A stretch of 20,627 nt of DNA from Acidobacteriota bacterium. GTDB lineage: Bacteria; Acidobacteriota; Blastocatellia; Pyrinomonadales; Pyrinomonadaceae. The first letter of the stretch is position 1; each line of letters begins with the position of its first letter. The stretch is from assembly GCA_024640445.1 (NCBI GenBank), contig JAHEEZ010000036.1:1-20627 (forward strand), in the 5' to 3' direction. Position numbers and translations under genes: made by a program. Below, piece after piece: positions 1-6,157 of this stretch. Under the pieces are notes generated by a model. That model was given only the letters and a program-made list of their open reading frames with translations, was not told where the DNA came from and ran no database searches.

Positions 1-988
1 TCGCGTCCTCGGCGGTATCGATTCCGCGCGGACGTGTCCCCGCGATCGGCCTGTACTCCAGGTTTCCGTTCCTTACGCGGACAAGCATCTCCGGAGACGC
101 TCCGATCACCGCGCGCTTTCCGAAATTCATAAGGAACATATAGGGCGATGGATTCAGTGAACGTAATGCGCGGTAGATCTCGACTGGTGTCGCGGCCGTC
201 TCGCGCGAAAAGCACTGCGAAAGGACGACCTGATAACATTCACCCGCCCGGATCAGTTCCTTTATTTCTCTGACAGAGGCTTCGAAGTCGCGTTTCTGAA
301 AGTTTGACTCGAACGGCAGCGATTCCTCTAGGCGCGAGATACCTGAGGCGAGGCTATTCGGTCCCCGGACAAGCGCCTCCGCGGTCTCGCCGTTCGCTTC
401 GAGTGCGCGTTCGATCAATTCCCGGAACCGGTCCCGGTTTCCTTTTGCCTCTTCGGCGAATACCAGCGAAACGATGTTCACCGTCTGACGGACGTGATCG
501 AACGCGACGACCTCGCGGAAGAACATGAACTCTGAACCAACAGATCCCTCCTTCAATTCCGCAGATCGGTCAAGGACAGGTTCGATCTGCTTCGAGACGT
601 CAAAATCCAAAAATCCAACCGCGCCGCCAAGGAAGTAGGGAAGTCCCTCGAGCTCCGGAAACGACCGCAGTCGCAGATTTTCGCGTAGAAATCCAAGTAT
701 CGCGCCCTCTTCTTGTGAAGAAGAACCACCTCGAGTCACCGAAAGTCCGACCCCTGTATCCCGAACGCTGAATTCAGGATCGGAGCCTATGAACGAGTAG
801 CGCGCAAGATGTTCACCGCCCTCGACGGATTCGAAAAGAAAAGAACGGTTCGAACGATCCGCCAGCGAGCAGTACGCTGCAAGCGGAGTGATCAGATCGC
901 CCGGCATCTGCGTGATCACTGGCACCACTTCTGCTTCGCCGAAGAGAGCCGTCAGTTGATCGGCTTTACTTGTATTGGTCTCGTTCAT
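1..988 (-). CDS. trpE: Anthranilate synthase component I (3' end cut by window edge)
   Basis: Converts chorismate (with ammonia or glutamine via TrpG) to anthranilate, the first step of tryptophan synthesis in the cytoplasm. 329 codons from the ATG at 988-986 are open to the window edge; roughly 150-190 C-terminal residues of the chorismate-binding domain are missing. The N-terminal regulatory domain carries FLFESVEGGEHLARYSFIG at residues 50-68, the counterpart of the LLES motif that binds feedback-inhibiting Trp (Ser54). The start of the catalytic domain is recognisable in QVVLSQCFS, PSPYMFLMNF, GASPEML and RPIAGTRPRG. It lies downstream of argS on the same strand, separated by a leader region that looks like a Trp attenuator, so control is probably both transcriptional and allosteric. 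GGTGGTG lies 11 bases before the ATG and is buried in the terminator stem. TrpE rather than PabB is favoured by the LFES motif and the Trp-rich leader. Confidence 0.95.
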   Translation of the reverse strand, partial: MNETNTSKADQLTALFGEAEVVPVITQMPGDLITPLAAYCSLADRSNRSFLFESVEGGEHLARYSFIGSDPEFSVRDTGVGLSVTRGGSSSQEEGAILGFLRENLRLRSFPELEGLPYFLGGAVGFLDFDVSKQIEPVLDRSAELKEGSVGSEFMFFREVVAFDHVRQTVNIVSLVFAEEAKGNRDRFRELIERALEANGETAEALVRGPNSLASGISRLEESLPFESNFQKRDFEASVREIKELIRAGECYQVVLSQCFSRETAATPVEIYRALRSLNPSPYMFLMNFGKRAVIGASPEMLVRVRNGNLEYRPIAGTRPRGIDTAEDA

Positions 989-992
989 AAAT

Positions 993-1028
993 AAAAAAAC
1001 ACCACCGAGGTCTTCTCGATGATGTTTT
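993..1028 (-). terminator. Intrinsic terminator of the trpE attenuator (arms 3 and 4)
   Basis: On the minus strand CATCATCGAG (1024-1015) pairs over all 10 positions (two G-U wobbles) with CTCGGTGGTG (1009-1000) around a 5-base loop AAGAC, and is followed directly by seven T's (999-993). Four A's before the stem can pair with the first T's. It ends four bases before the trpE ATG, so it can only act on trpE. The 3' arm also contains the likely trpE ribosome binding site. Confidence 0.88.
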
Positions 1029-1117
1029 CCCAAAAATTGCCTTTTGCGGAAATCTATCCGTGCTCACGGACAGGCGTCACCATCGAATGGTCGTATTGCC
1101 ACTGCCAGAGCCATTCG
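1015..1117 (-). promoter_or_regulatory. Attenuator hairpins 1:2 (pause) and 2:3 (antiterminator)
   Basis: Arm 1, CGAATGG (1117-1111), includes the first Trp codon of the leader peptide and pairs perfectly over 7 bases with CCATTCG (1090-1084). The overlapping arm 2, TTCGATGGTG (1087-1078), can instead pair over 10 positions (two wobbles) with the whole 5' arm of the terminator (1024-1015). The 1:2 and 3:4 pairings are compatible with each other and 2:3 excludes both, which is the classical logic of ribosome-mediated attenuation. A ribosome stalled at the Trp codons would cover arm 1 and leave arm 2 free. Confidence 0.82.
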
Positions 1118-1152
1118 CTGGAAACCAGAATTGTCGTGTCCGTGAAGTTCAT
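1054..1152 (-). CDS. trpL: Trp leader peptide, 32 residues
   Basis: A short reading frame from the ATG at 1152-1150 to the TAG at 1056-1054, 32 residues, beginning MNFTDTTILV and containing SEWLWQWQYD. Three TGG codons (1113-1111, 1107-1105, 1101-1099) fall within five codons; Trp is normally among the rarest residues. It precedes trpE and overlaps the hairpin arms described separately, so its function should be to report the level of charged tRNA-Trp by ribosome stalling, not to make a working protein. An in-frame ATG at 1194 would give a 46-residue form starting 18 bases after the argS stop, but the TTGACA box lies inside that extension, so the shorter start is preferred. A start at 1152 would be nearly leaderless on a transcript from the predicted promoter. 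No good Shine-Dalgarno sequence precedes either start. Confidence 0.85.
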   Translation of the reverse strand: MNFTDTTILVSSEWLWQWQYDHSMVTPVREHG

Positions 1153-1160
1153 TGCATCAA

Positions 1161-1190
1161 TTCTTAGCAAACGGACGGCGATGATGTCAA
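1161..1190 (-). promoter_or_regulatory. Predicted sigma-70-type promoter for trpL-trpE
   Basis: On the minus strand a consensus -35 box TTGACA (1190-1185) is followed after 18 bases by TAAGAA (1166-1161), preceded by TGC as in an extended -10. The expected transcription start is near 1154-1152, at the A of the leader-peptide ATG. The spacing is what makes the short leader frame and the hairpins a self-contained unit. The -10 is only a partial match to TATAAT. Confidence 0.6.
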
Positions 1191-1211
1191 ACATAATTTC
1201 GCCGAAGCCCG

Positions 1212-3215
1212 TTACATTCTCTCCGGGACCTGGATCCCAAGGGTCGCAAGCGCCGAGGTTAACGCGGTTTTGGCGTGATCTGCAGCGGCGACAAGAACCG
1301 ACCGTTTAACGGCGTCCGACTCGTCGATAATCCGGTGGTGATGGTAGAAGAGGTTGAACGCCTTGGAGAGGTTGAACGCGTATCGAGCGAGCGTCGCGGG
1401 TTCCGCTGCATTCACCGATTGCGAGATCGCCTCATCGAGCCGGGCCGCAAGCGCGATCAGCGACCATATTCCATCGCCGTCTTCTCCCGCGAAGAGCTCT
1501 GAAACCGCCGATCTGCTTCCGGAGATCGTCTCATATGCCTCGGCGACCGCGTTTTCATCAAGTTTTCTGAAGATCGAATTGGCGCGGACCGCCGTGTACT
1601 GGCAATAAACGCCTGTCTCGCCCTCAAATGAAAGGGCTTCCTTGAAATCAAATATGACGACCGTATTCTTTGTGAACTTGAGAAGAAAGTATCTCAGAGC
1701 GCCGACCGCGATCTGATGTGCGATACCATTCTTCTCTTCGTCCGTAATATCTGGATGACGCTTTTCGACCTCTGCGAAAGCGTCCTTCTCGAGCCGGTCT
1801 ATCAGGTCGTCGGCCTTGACGCCGAGCCCCTTCCTGCCCGACATCTCTACAAACGACTTAGAGCGGTCTTCCTCGCTGAGTTCGAAACCCAGTTCCTCAG
1901 CTGCCGTTGGCGAAAGTGCGACCATCTCGTAGTTAAGATGGACGCTGGCGTCCTCGCCACGTTCGGGGAAGATCAGCGCGACGCCTTTTTTGACTACTTC
2001 CTGCGGATAGGACTGACGTGTATCGATGACGTTGTAAACCTTCTCCGCGTGCCCGAATTCCGGGACGGATAGGTCGTTAGCGGTCACTTTTGCGGATGTG
2101 ATCCAGACGTCTTGTCCGTTCGCATAGGTGGAAAAGTGCCTGTAGTGGAAATCGAGCCCTAACAAGCCGAGCTTCCACATCTGGTAAGCAATGTCCTTGC
2201 CCGTGTACGTAACGGTTCCGTTCGAACGGACGAGTATCTTGTCCGTTTCGTGCTCGTCGCTTCCTTCGTGCGATTCGAAAGGCATCACCCAGCATCCTGC
2301 GGCCTTTCCTTCTGTCTCAAGCCGGATCGTTTCGCGTTCTTTCATCAGCCCGAACGCTTTCTCCCAGAAGTGAAGGTGAAGTATCTCCGATTCGCGCGGA
2401 AGCAGGTCGTAGCGGATCGAGAGTCTTTCCATCGTGTCGAGGATGCATTCGACGTTGCGGGTAGCCACATAATCGGCAAGTTCCGCCGTGGGATTGTCGC
2501 CCGCTTCGATCATATGAAGCGTTTCAGCCCGATTTTCCTTAAGTGCTTCGTTCTGCTGATATTCCTGCCCGACCCTTGTGTAAAGGTCCCAGCAGAAGTA
2601 ATCAAAGGACCGGCCTTCTCCCGCAAGTTTAGCGTCGAGACTCTTGATCGCTTCCAGGTCCATCCCTTCCAGATGTATGAATCCGACCACGACATCCGCG
2701 ACCTGGACGCCGGTGTTGTCAATGTAGTTCTGTACCTCGACGTCGTGCCCTGCGGCGCGGAGAATCCTGACGAATGTGTCGCCGAGAACGGAGTTCCGCA
2801 CGTGGCCTATGTGCGCCGCCTTGTTCGGATTGACTGACGTGTGCTCCACGCAAATCTTGTCCCCGGCTGACCCGTGTTCAGCGAGGGAGGGCCTTTCGGA
2901 CCGGGAAGCGACAAACGCGGCGCGGTCGTAGTAAACGTTGATGTAACCCGGCCCGGCGATCGAGACGCGGTCGACGAATTCGAAACTTTCAAGCACGGGA
3001 GCAATCCGCTCGGCTATCGCTCTCGGGTTTTGTTTCTCGCCTGTCTTCTGCTTCAGTTCTTTTGCGAGCTCGAACGCGACCGGAAATGCCAGGTCGCCGA
3101 GTTCCGTTTTCGGAGGAACTTCCGCGGCGATCTGTGCCAGTTCGGCACCAAGCTCGGCGGAAGCGAATTCGCGCAGTGCATCGGTCAGTTTTTGCTGAAA
3201 GTCTGAAAAAGCCAT
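1212..3215 (-). CDS. argS: Arginyl-tRNA synthetase
   Basis: Class I aminoacyl-tRNA synthetase that charges tRNA-Arg with arginine in the cytoplasm. 667 residues, slightly longer than many bacterial ArgS proteins. The N-terminal additional domain (about residues 1-110) is followed by the nucleotide-binding HIGH signature within NPNKAAHIGHVRNSVLGD, and the degenerate KMSKS region reads EMSGRKGLGVKADDL, as is usual for ArgS. The C-terminal anticodon-binding helical domain ends in LATLGIQVPERM. The start MAFSDFQQKL matches the family. It has no clear Shine-Dalgarno sequence but a plausible promoter 30-60 bases upstream. It is divergent from the sirtuin gene and its stop lies 60 bases before the trpL start, so read-through into the trp leader is possible. 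Confidence 0.97.
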   Translation of the reverse strand: MAFSDFQQKLTDALREFASAELGAELAQIAAEVPPKTELGDLAFPVAFELAKELKQKTGEKQNPRAIAERIAPVLESFEFVDRVSIAGPGYINVYYDRAAFVASRSERPSLAEHGSAGDKICVEHTSVNPNKAAHIGHVRNSVLGDTFVRILRAAGHDVEVQNYIDNTGVQVADVVVGFIHLEGMDLEAIKSLDAKLAGEGRSFDYFCWDLYTRVGQEYQQNEALKENRAETLHMIEAGDNPTAELADYVATRNVECILDTMERLSIRYDLLPRESEILHLHFWEKAFGLMKERETIRLETEGKAAGCWVMPFESHEGSDEHETDKILVRSNGTVTYTGKDIAYQMWKLGLLGLDFHYRHFSTYANGQDVWITSAKVTANDLSVPEFGHAEKVYNVIDTRQSYPQEVVKKGVALIFPERGEDASVHLNYEMVALSPTAAEELGFELSEEDRSKSFVEMSGRKGLGVKADDLIDRLEKDAFAEVEKRHPDITDEEKNGIAHQIAVGALRYFLLKFTKNTVVIFDFKEALSFEGETGVYCQYTAVRANSIFRKLDENAVAEAYETISGSRSAVSELFAGEDGDGIWSLIALAARLDEAISQSVNAAEPATLARYAFNLSKAFNLFYHHHRIIDESDAVKRSVLVAAADHAKTALTSALATLGIQVPERM

Positions 3216-3246
3216 ATTGTTGAAAAAGCCCGTAAAATGAAGGAAG

Positions 3247-3276
3247 AGTATAGCTTTTGGTGTCGCGGTTCACCAA
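3247..3276 (-). promoter_or_regulatory. Predicted promoter of argS
   Basis: On the minus strand TTGGTG (3276-3271), an 18-base spacer and TATACT (3252-3247, five of six consensus matches) lie 31 bases before the argS ATG, giving an expected 5' leader of about 25 bases. The boxes fall inside any 5'-extended version of the divergent sirtuin gene, which supports the later sirtuin start at 3303. Confidence 0.5.
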
Positions 3277-3302
3277 ACGTCGAGGCTTTCCGGGAACAAG
3301 AT

Positions 3303-4022
3303 ATGTCTGAGATTCAAATGGTCAAGGATGCTCTCGCTACAGCGAAAAGAGTGGCTGCGCTCACCGGAGCCGGCATCTCTGCGGAATCCGGTGTACCCAC
3401 GTTTCGCGGCGGCGGAGGAACCGCCGTCTGGAAGGGAATGCGTTTCGATCAGATCTCTTCGTCTGAAATGGTGAAAGCGGATCTTCCCGCAGTTTGGGAG
3501 TGGTTTGATTACAGGCGCGGCGTTTTGCGGGAATGCGAACCAAATCCCGCGCACTTCGCGATAGCGAAATGGCAGGAGCAATTTGAATCGCTGGCCCTTG
3601 TGACGCAGAACATCGACGGGCTTCACCGGGCGGCGGGTTCGAGGGATGTGATCGAAGTCCACGGCAACATTCATCGATCGCGATGTATTTCCTGCGGCGC
3701 GCTTTACCAGATGGATCGCGACACGGTCCCGCACAATCCGGACGTCTGCGGGTGCGGTTCTAAGGTTCGCCCGGATGTAGTTCTCTTCGGAGAGATGCTG
3801 CCGGAAGGCGCCTATGAAAAAGGAGCCGAGGCCGCCGCCTCGTGCGACGTGTTTTTTACGATCGGCACGTCGGCCCTTGTCTATCCGGCGGCGATGCTTC
3901 CGGAGATCGCGAAACGGTCAGGCGCGCTCTTGGTCGAGGTCAATCCGGAAGAGACTCCCCTGACGGCTATCTGCGACGCTTCGCTGCGGGGAAAGGCAGG
4001 CGAGATCCTGCCATCGCTTTAG
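3303..4022 (+). CDS. cobB: NAD-dependent protein deacylase, sirtuin (SIRT5/CobB-like)
   Basis: Removes acyl groups from lysine side chains using NAD+, yielding nicotinamide and O-acyl-ADP-ribose; cytoplasmic. 239 residues from the ATG at 3303. GAGISAESGVPTFRG (22-36) binds NAD; TQNIDGLH (101-108) and catalytic His120 in EVHGN follow; the zinc cysteines are C128, C131, C149 and C151; GTSALVYPA and VEVNPEETPL close the Rossmann fold. The segment VWEWFDYRRGV (64-74) aligns with VWEFYHYRREV of SIRT5, so Arg71 matches the arginine that selects succinyl/malonyl groups, but the partner Tyr is Phe68. A start at TTG or ATG near 3237 would add about 22 residues that resemble no sirtuin and would overlap the argS promoter. 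Divergent from argS; no clear operon partner. Confidence 0.93.
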   Translation: MSEIQMVKDALATAKRVAALTGAGISAESGVPTFRGGGGTAVWKGMRFDQISSSEMVKADLPAVWEWFDYRRGVLRECEPNPAHFAIAKWQEQFESLALVTQNIDGLHRAAGSRDVIEVHGNIHRSRCISCGALYQMDRDTVPHNPDVCGCGSKVRPDVVLFGEMLPEGAYEKGAEAAASCDVFFTIGTSALVYPAAMLPEIAKRSGALLVEVNPEETPLTAICDASLRGKAGEILPSL

Positions 4023-4038
4023 CTGACGGAGAATTGGT

Positions 4039-4065
4039 ACAGGATGGACAGGATGGACAGGATGG
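4039..4065 (+). repeat. Three tandem copies of a 9-bp unit (ACAGGATGG)
   Basis: Three exact head-to-tail copies of ACAGGATGG lie 17 bases after the sirtuin stop codon, in the 270-base gap before larC. No coding or terminator role is visible. The unit resembles low-complexity intergenic repeats common in some Acidobacteriota and Planctomycetes genomes (from memory, not searched). Confidence 0.8.
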
Positions 4066-4170
4066 GCGAATCAGAATTGCGAAGAACCGGTGAGCAATCT
4101 ATCGGCAGCGAATACGATTGATCTCGAGATTGGCGGAGAGACTGGTCGCGTCGCGATCATTTGAATTTAG

Positions 4171-4226
4171 CCGTGCGTTTCAACGCACGGAAAGATAGGA
4201 AGACGGACGCAAGTCGCGTCAGCGAC
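4171..4226 (+). repeat. REP-like palindromic element upstream of larC
   Basis: A perfect 8-bp stem CCGTGCGT/ACGCACGG with a TTCA loop (4171-4190) is followed by a second hairpin, GACGC-AAGTC-GCGTC (4206-4220), which can alternatively fold as GTCGC-GTCA-GCGAC (4213-4226). Two adjacent GC-rich hairpins without a T-run are typical of REP/BIME-type mobile palindromes rather than terminators. The gap 4023-4292 otherwise holds only the 9-bp repeats; I saw no convincing promoter. Confidence 0.6.
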
Positions 4227-4292
4227 GTTTTGAACAATTACGCCGCATTCACACCTTTTGAACTCTTTGCGTTCCTGTGTTCAAATTCTCGT

Positions 4293-5489
4293 ATGCGAAC
4301 ACTTTATTTCGACTGTTTCGCCGGGGCGAGCGGCAACATGATCCTTGGAGCACTTCTGGAGCTGGGGGTCGGCAGCGACTTCTTTAGATCCGAGATCGGC
4401 AAGCTGGGCTTGAATGGCGTTTCCGTCGAAATTACGAAGGTAAACCGGGCCGGCATAGGCGCGACTCACGTTGAGGTTCGTTTTCCTTTTCAGCAGCAGC
4501 AACGGCATCTTTCCGATATCGAATCGATCATCGATCGTTCGGAGATCAAAGAACTTGTGAAGGACCGGGCGAAACGAATATTTCGCAAACTCGCGGAGGC
4601 CGAGGCGAAAGTCCACGGCATTCCGGTCGAGAAAGTCCATTTTCACGAGGTCGGTGCGGTCGATGCGATCGTGGACATCGTCGGCGCCTGCATTTGCCTT
4701 GAAAATCTTGGTATCGAACGATTTACCTGTTCCAGGCTCCACGCCGGAAGCGGTTTTGTCGAAATGGATCACGGACGGTATCCCATTCCGCCGCCGGCGG
4801 TCGCGGAACTCGTAAAGGGACTTGAAACATATTCCGAAGGGATCGAAGGCGAGTTCCTGACGCCGACAGGCGCCGCGATCATCGCGGAGCTTTGCGGACA
4901 GTCCGAGCCGCTGCCTTCGATGAAGATCGAGCAGACCGCATATGGCGCGGGCACCCGGCAATACGAGAAATTTCCGAATGTCCTGCGCGTGATCATTGGT
5001 GAATCAGAGGCCGCGACCGCTCCGCCCAATTCCGAAGACCTGAGGTTGATCGAGACGAACATCGACGATTCAACTCCGCAGACATTGGGGTACATCATGG
5101 ACCGCGCATTCGAACTTGGCGCTCTGGATTGCTGGTTTACTCCGGTTCATATGAAGAAGAACAGGCCGGCGGTTACGCTTTCGGTACTCGCGAAACCCGA
5201 GACGGAAACTGAGCTGAAAAAGCTTCTTTTCACCGAGACATCGACCATAGGACTTCGTTTGAGGGATATCAGAAGGGAGTGTCTCGAGCGGACAACCAAG
5301 ATCGTCGAGACCGAATTCGGTGACGTCGAGGTCAAGATCGCGTATTTCGAGGGCCATGTCGTGAATATGAAGCCCGAATTCGACCAGATGCGCGCGCTGG
5401 CATTAAAGGACGGGGTTTCTTTGAGCGAGGTTGAAAGGGCAGTGGCACTGGAACTGGGAAATGAGAACTATCTCAAGGCCACGAGTTAA
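4293..5489 (+). CDS. larC: LarC-family nickel-pincer cofactor cyclometallase
   Basis: LarC inserts nickel into the pyridinium-dithiocarboxylate precursor, in a CTP-dependent reaction, to make the nickel-pincer nucleotide used by lactate racemase and related enzymes. 398 residues from the ATG at 4293, a full single-frame length for the family. Recognised by MRTLYFDCFAGASGNMILG at the start, HFHEVGAVDAIVDIVG near residues 115-130, the proline-rich YPIPPPAVAELVKG, EFLTPTGAAI, and the C-terminal block ETNIDDSTPQTLGYIMDRAF. In some lactobacilli the protein is made by frameshifting from two frames; here it is one frame. A longer in-frame start at 4161 would translate the palindromic repeat and is rejected. 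No larA, larB or larE is in the window, so its cofactor client is unknown. It overlaps the next gene by 29 bases, suggesting co-transcription. Confidence 0.92.
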   Translation: MRTLYFDCFAGASGNMILGALLELGVGSDFFRSEIGKLGLNGVSVEITKVNRAGIGATHVEVRFPFQQQQRHLSDIESIIDRSEIKELVKDRAKRIFRKLAEAEAKVHGIPVEKVHFHEVGAVDAIVDIVGACICLENLGIERFTCSRLHAGSGFVEMDHGRYPIPPPAVAELVKGLETYSEGIEGEFLTPTGAAIIAELCGQSEPLPSMKIEQTAYGAGTRQYEKFPNVLRVIIGESEAATAPPNSEDLRLIETNIDDSTPQTLGYIMDRAFELGALDCWFTPVHMKKNRPAVTLSVLAKPETETELKKLLFTETSTIGLRLRDIRRECLERTTKIVETEFGDVEVKIAYFEGHVVNMKPEFDQMRALALKDGVSLSEVERAVALELGNENYLKATS

Positions 5490-6114
5490 GATCTGCTGCA
5501 TTTCTTCTATTGAAGAGGCCGCCCTGGCAGTCGCCCACGGCGCTTCGGCGCTTGGATTGGTTTCGGAAATGCCATCCGGCCCAGGTGTTATCAACGAGGA
5601 GGAGATCGCGAGGATCGCCGCAGGTGTTCCGCCGGCCATATCGACTTTTCTCCTGACGAGCAAGACGACCGTCGAGGAGATCGCCGGTCAGGTTCGCAGA
5701 TGCGGCACCGACACCGTCCAGATCGTGGATCGGTTCGAAGAACATTACGAAGACCTGCGAAAGGCCGTGCCCGGAGTGAAGATCGTTCAGGTCGTTCACG
5801 TCCTTGATGAAGACTCGGTGCAGGAAGCGATCGATGTCGCCTCAAATGTCGATGCGCTTCTACTCGATTCCGGAAACCCGGGCCTTGCGGTAAAAGAACT
5901 AGGCGGAACCGGCAGGACGCACGACTGGGATTTCAGCAGGATGATCGTGGAGTCAGCGAACTGTCCGGTCTTCCTCGCGGGAGGTCTGAATTCCGGCAAT
6001 GTTGCTGCTGCGATCGCCGCCGTGGATCCGTTCGGGCTTGACCTCTGTTCAGGCGTAAGGACCGGCGGCCGGCTCGACGGGTCAAAGTTATCCGATTTTT
6101 TTGCTAAGATTTAG
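5461..6114 (+). CDS. trpF: Phosphoribosylanthranilate isomerase (variant TrpF subfamily)
   Basis: Expected to isomerise N-(5-phosphoribosyl)anthranilate in tryptophan synthesis. 217 residues, TIM-barrel length. VKICCISSIEEA (9-20) holds the general-base Cys12, LLLDSG the general-acid Asp136, and GGTGRTHDW (148-156), FLAGGLNSGNV and GLDLCSGV the phosphate-binding loops. Unusual: the canonical Ser-Pro-Arg after strand 2, whose Arg contacts the anthranilate carboxylate, is replaced by SEMPSGPGVI (35-44). From memory a SGPGVI-type branch exists in other phyla, so the gene may be a distinct clade with the same or a shifted substrate. The start ATG at 5461 lies inside larC, so the two are translationally adjacent. 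A TTG at 5431 would add ten unrelated residues. Other trp genes are absent here apart from the distant, opposite-strand trpE. Confidence 0.85.
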   Translation: MRTISRPRVKICCISSIEEAALAVAHGASALGLVSEMPSGPGVINEEEIARIAAGVPPAISTFLLTSKTTVEEIAGQVRRCGTDTVQIVDRFEEHYEDLRKAVPGVKIVQVVHVLDEDSVQEAIDVASNVDALLLDSGNPGLAVKELGGTGRTHDWDFSRMIVESANCPVFLAGGLNSGNVAAAIAAVDPFGLDLCSGVRTGGRLDGSKLSDFFAKI

Positions 6115-6147
6115 GCTTACAAATCTTCAGGGCAGGCTGCCCAAACC

Positions 6148-6152
6148 GGAGA
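6148..6152 (+). promoter_or_regulatory. Ribosome binding site fixing a TTG start for folE
   Basis: GGAGA ends five bases before the TTG at 6158. No other start codon in the frame has a comparable site, and the next in-frame Met lies well inside the conserved domain, so this site decides the start. Confidence 0.7.
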
Positions 6153-6157
6153 AAGTT

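Noticed and set aside
1054..1194. 46-residue frame as an ordinary small protein gene
   Set aside because: The Trp cluster, hairpin overlap and terminator immediately before trpE are better explained by a leader peptide; its longer start would include the promoter -35 box.
1019..1309. Plus-strand frame of 96 residues across the trp leader and argS end
   Set aside because: It runs antisense to argS and the attenuator, has no Shine-Dalgarno or recognisable domain, and is explained as a shadow.
3237..3302. Upstream start of the sirtuin gene
   Set aside because: The extra 22 residues do not resemble any sirtuin, and the region holds the divergent argS promoter.
4161..4292. 44-residue N-terminal extension of LarC
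   Set aside because: It would translate the palindromic repeat, and the family start MRTLYFDCFAG begins at 4293.
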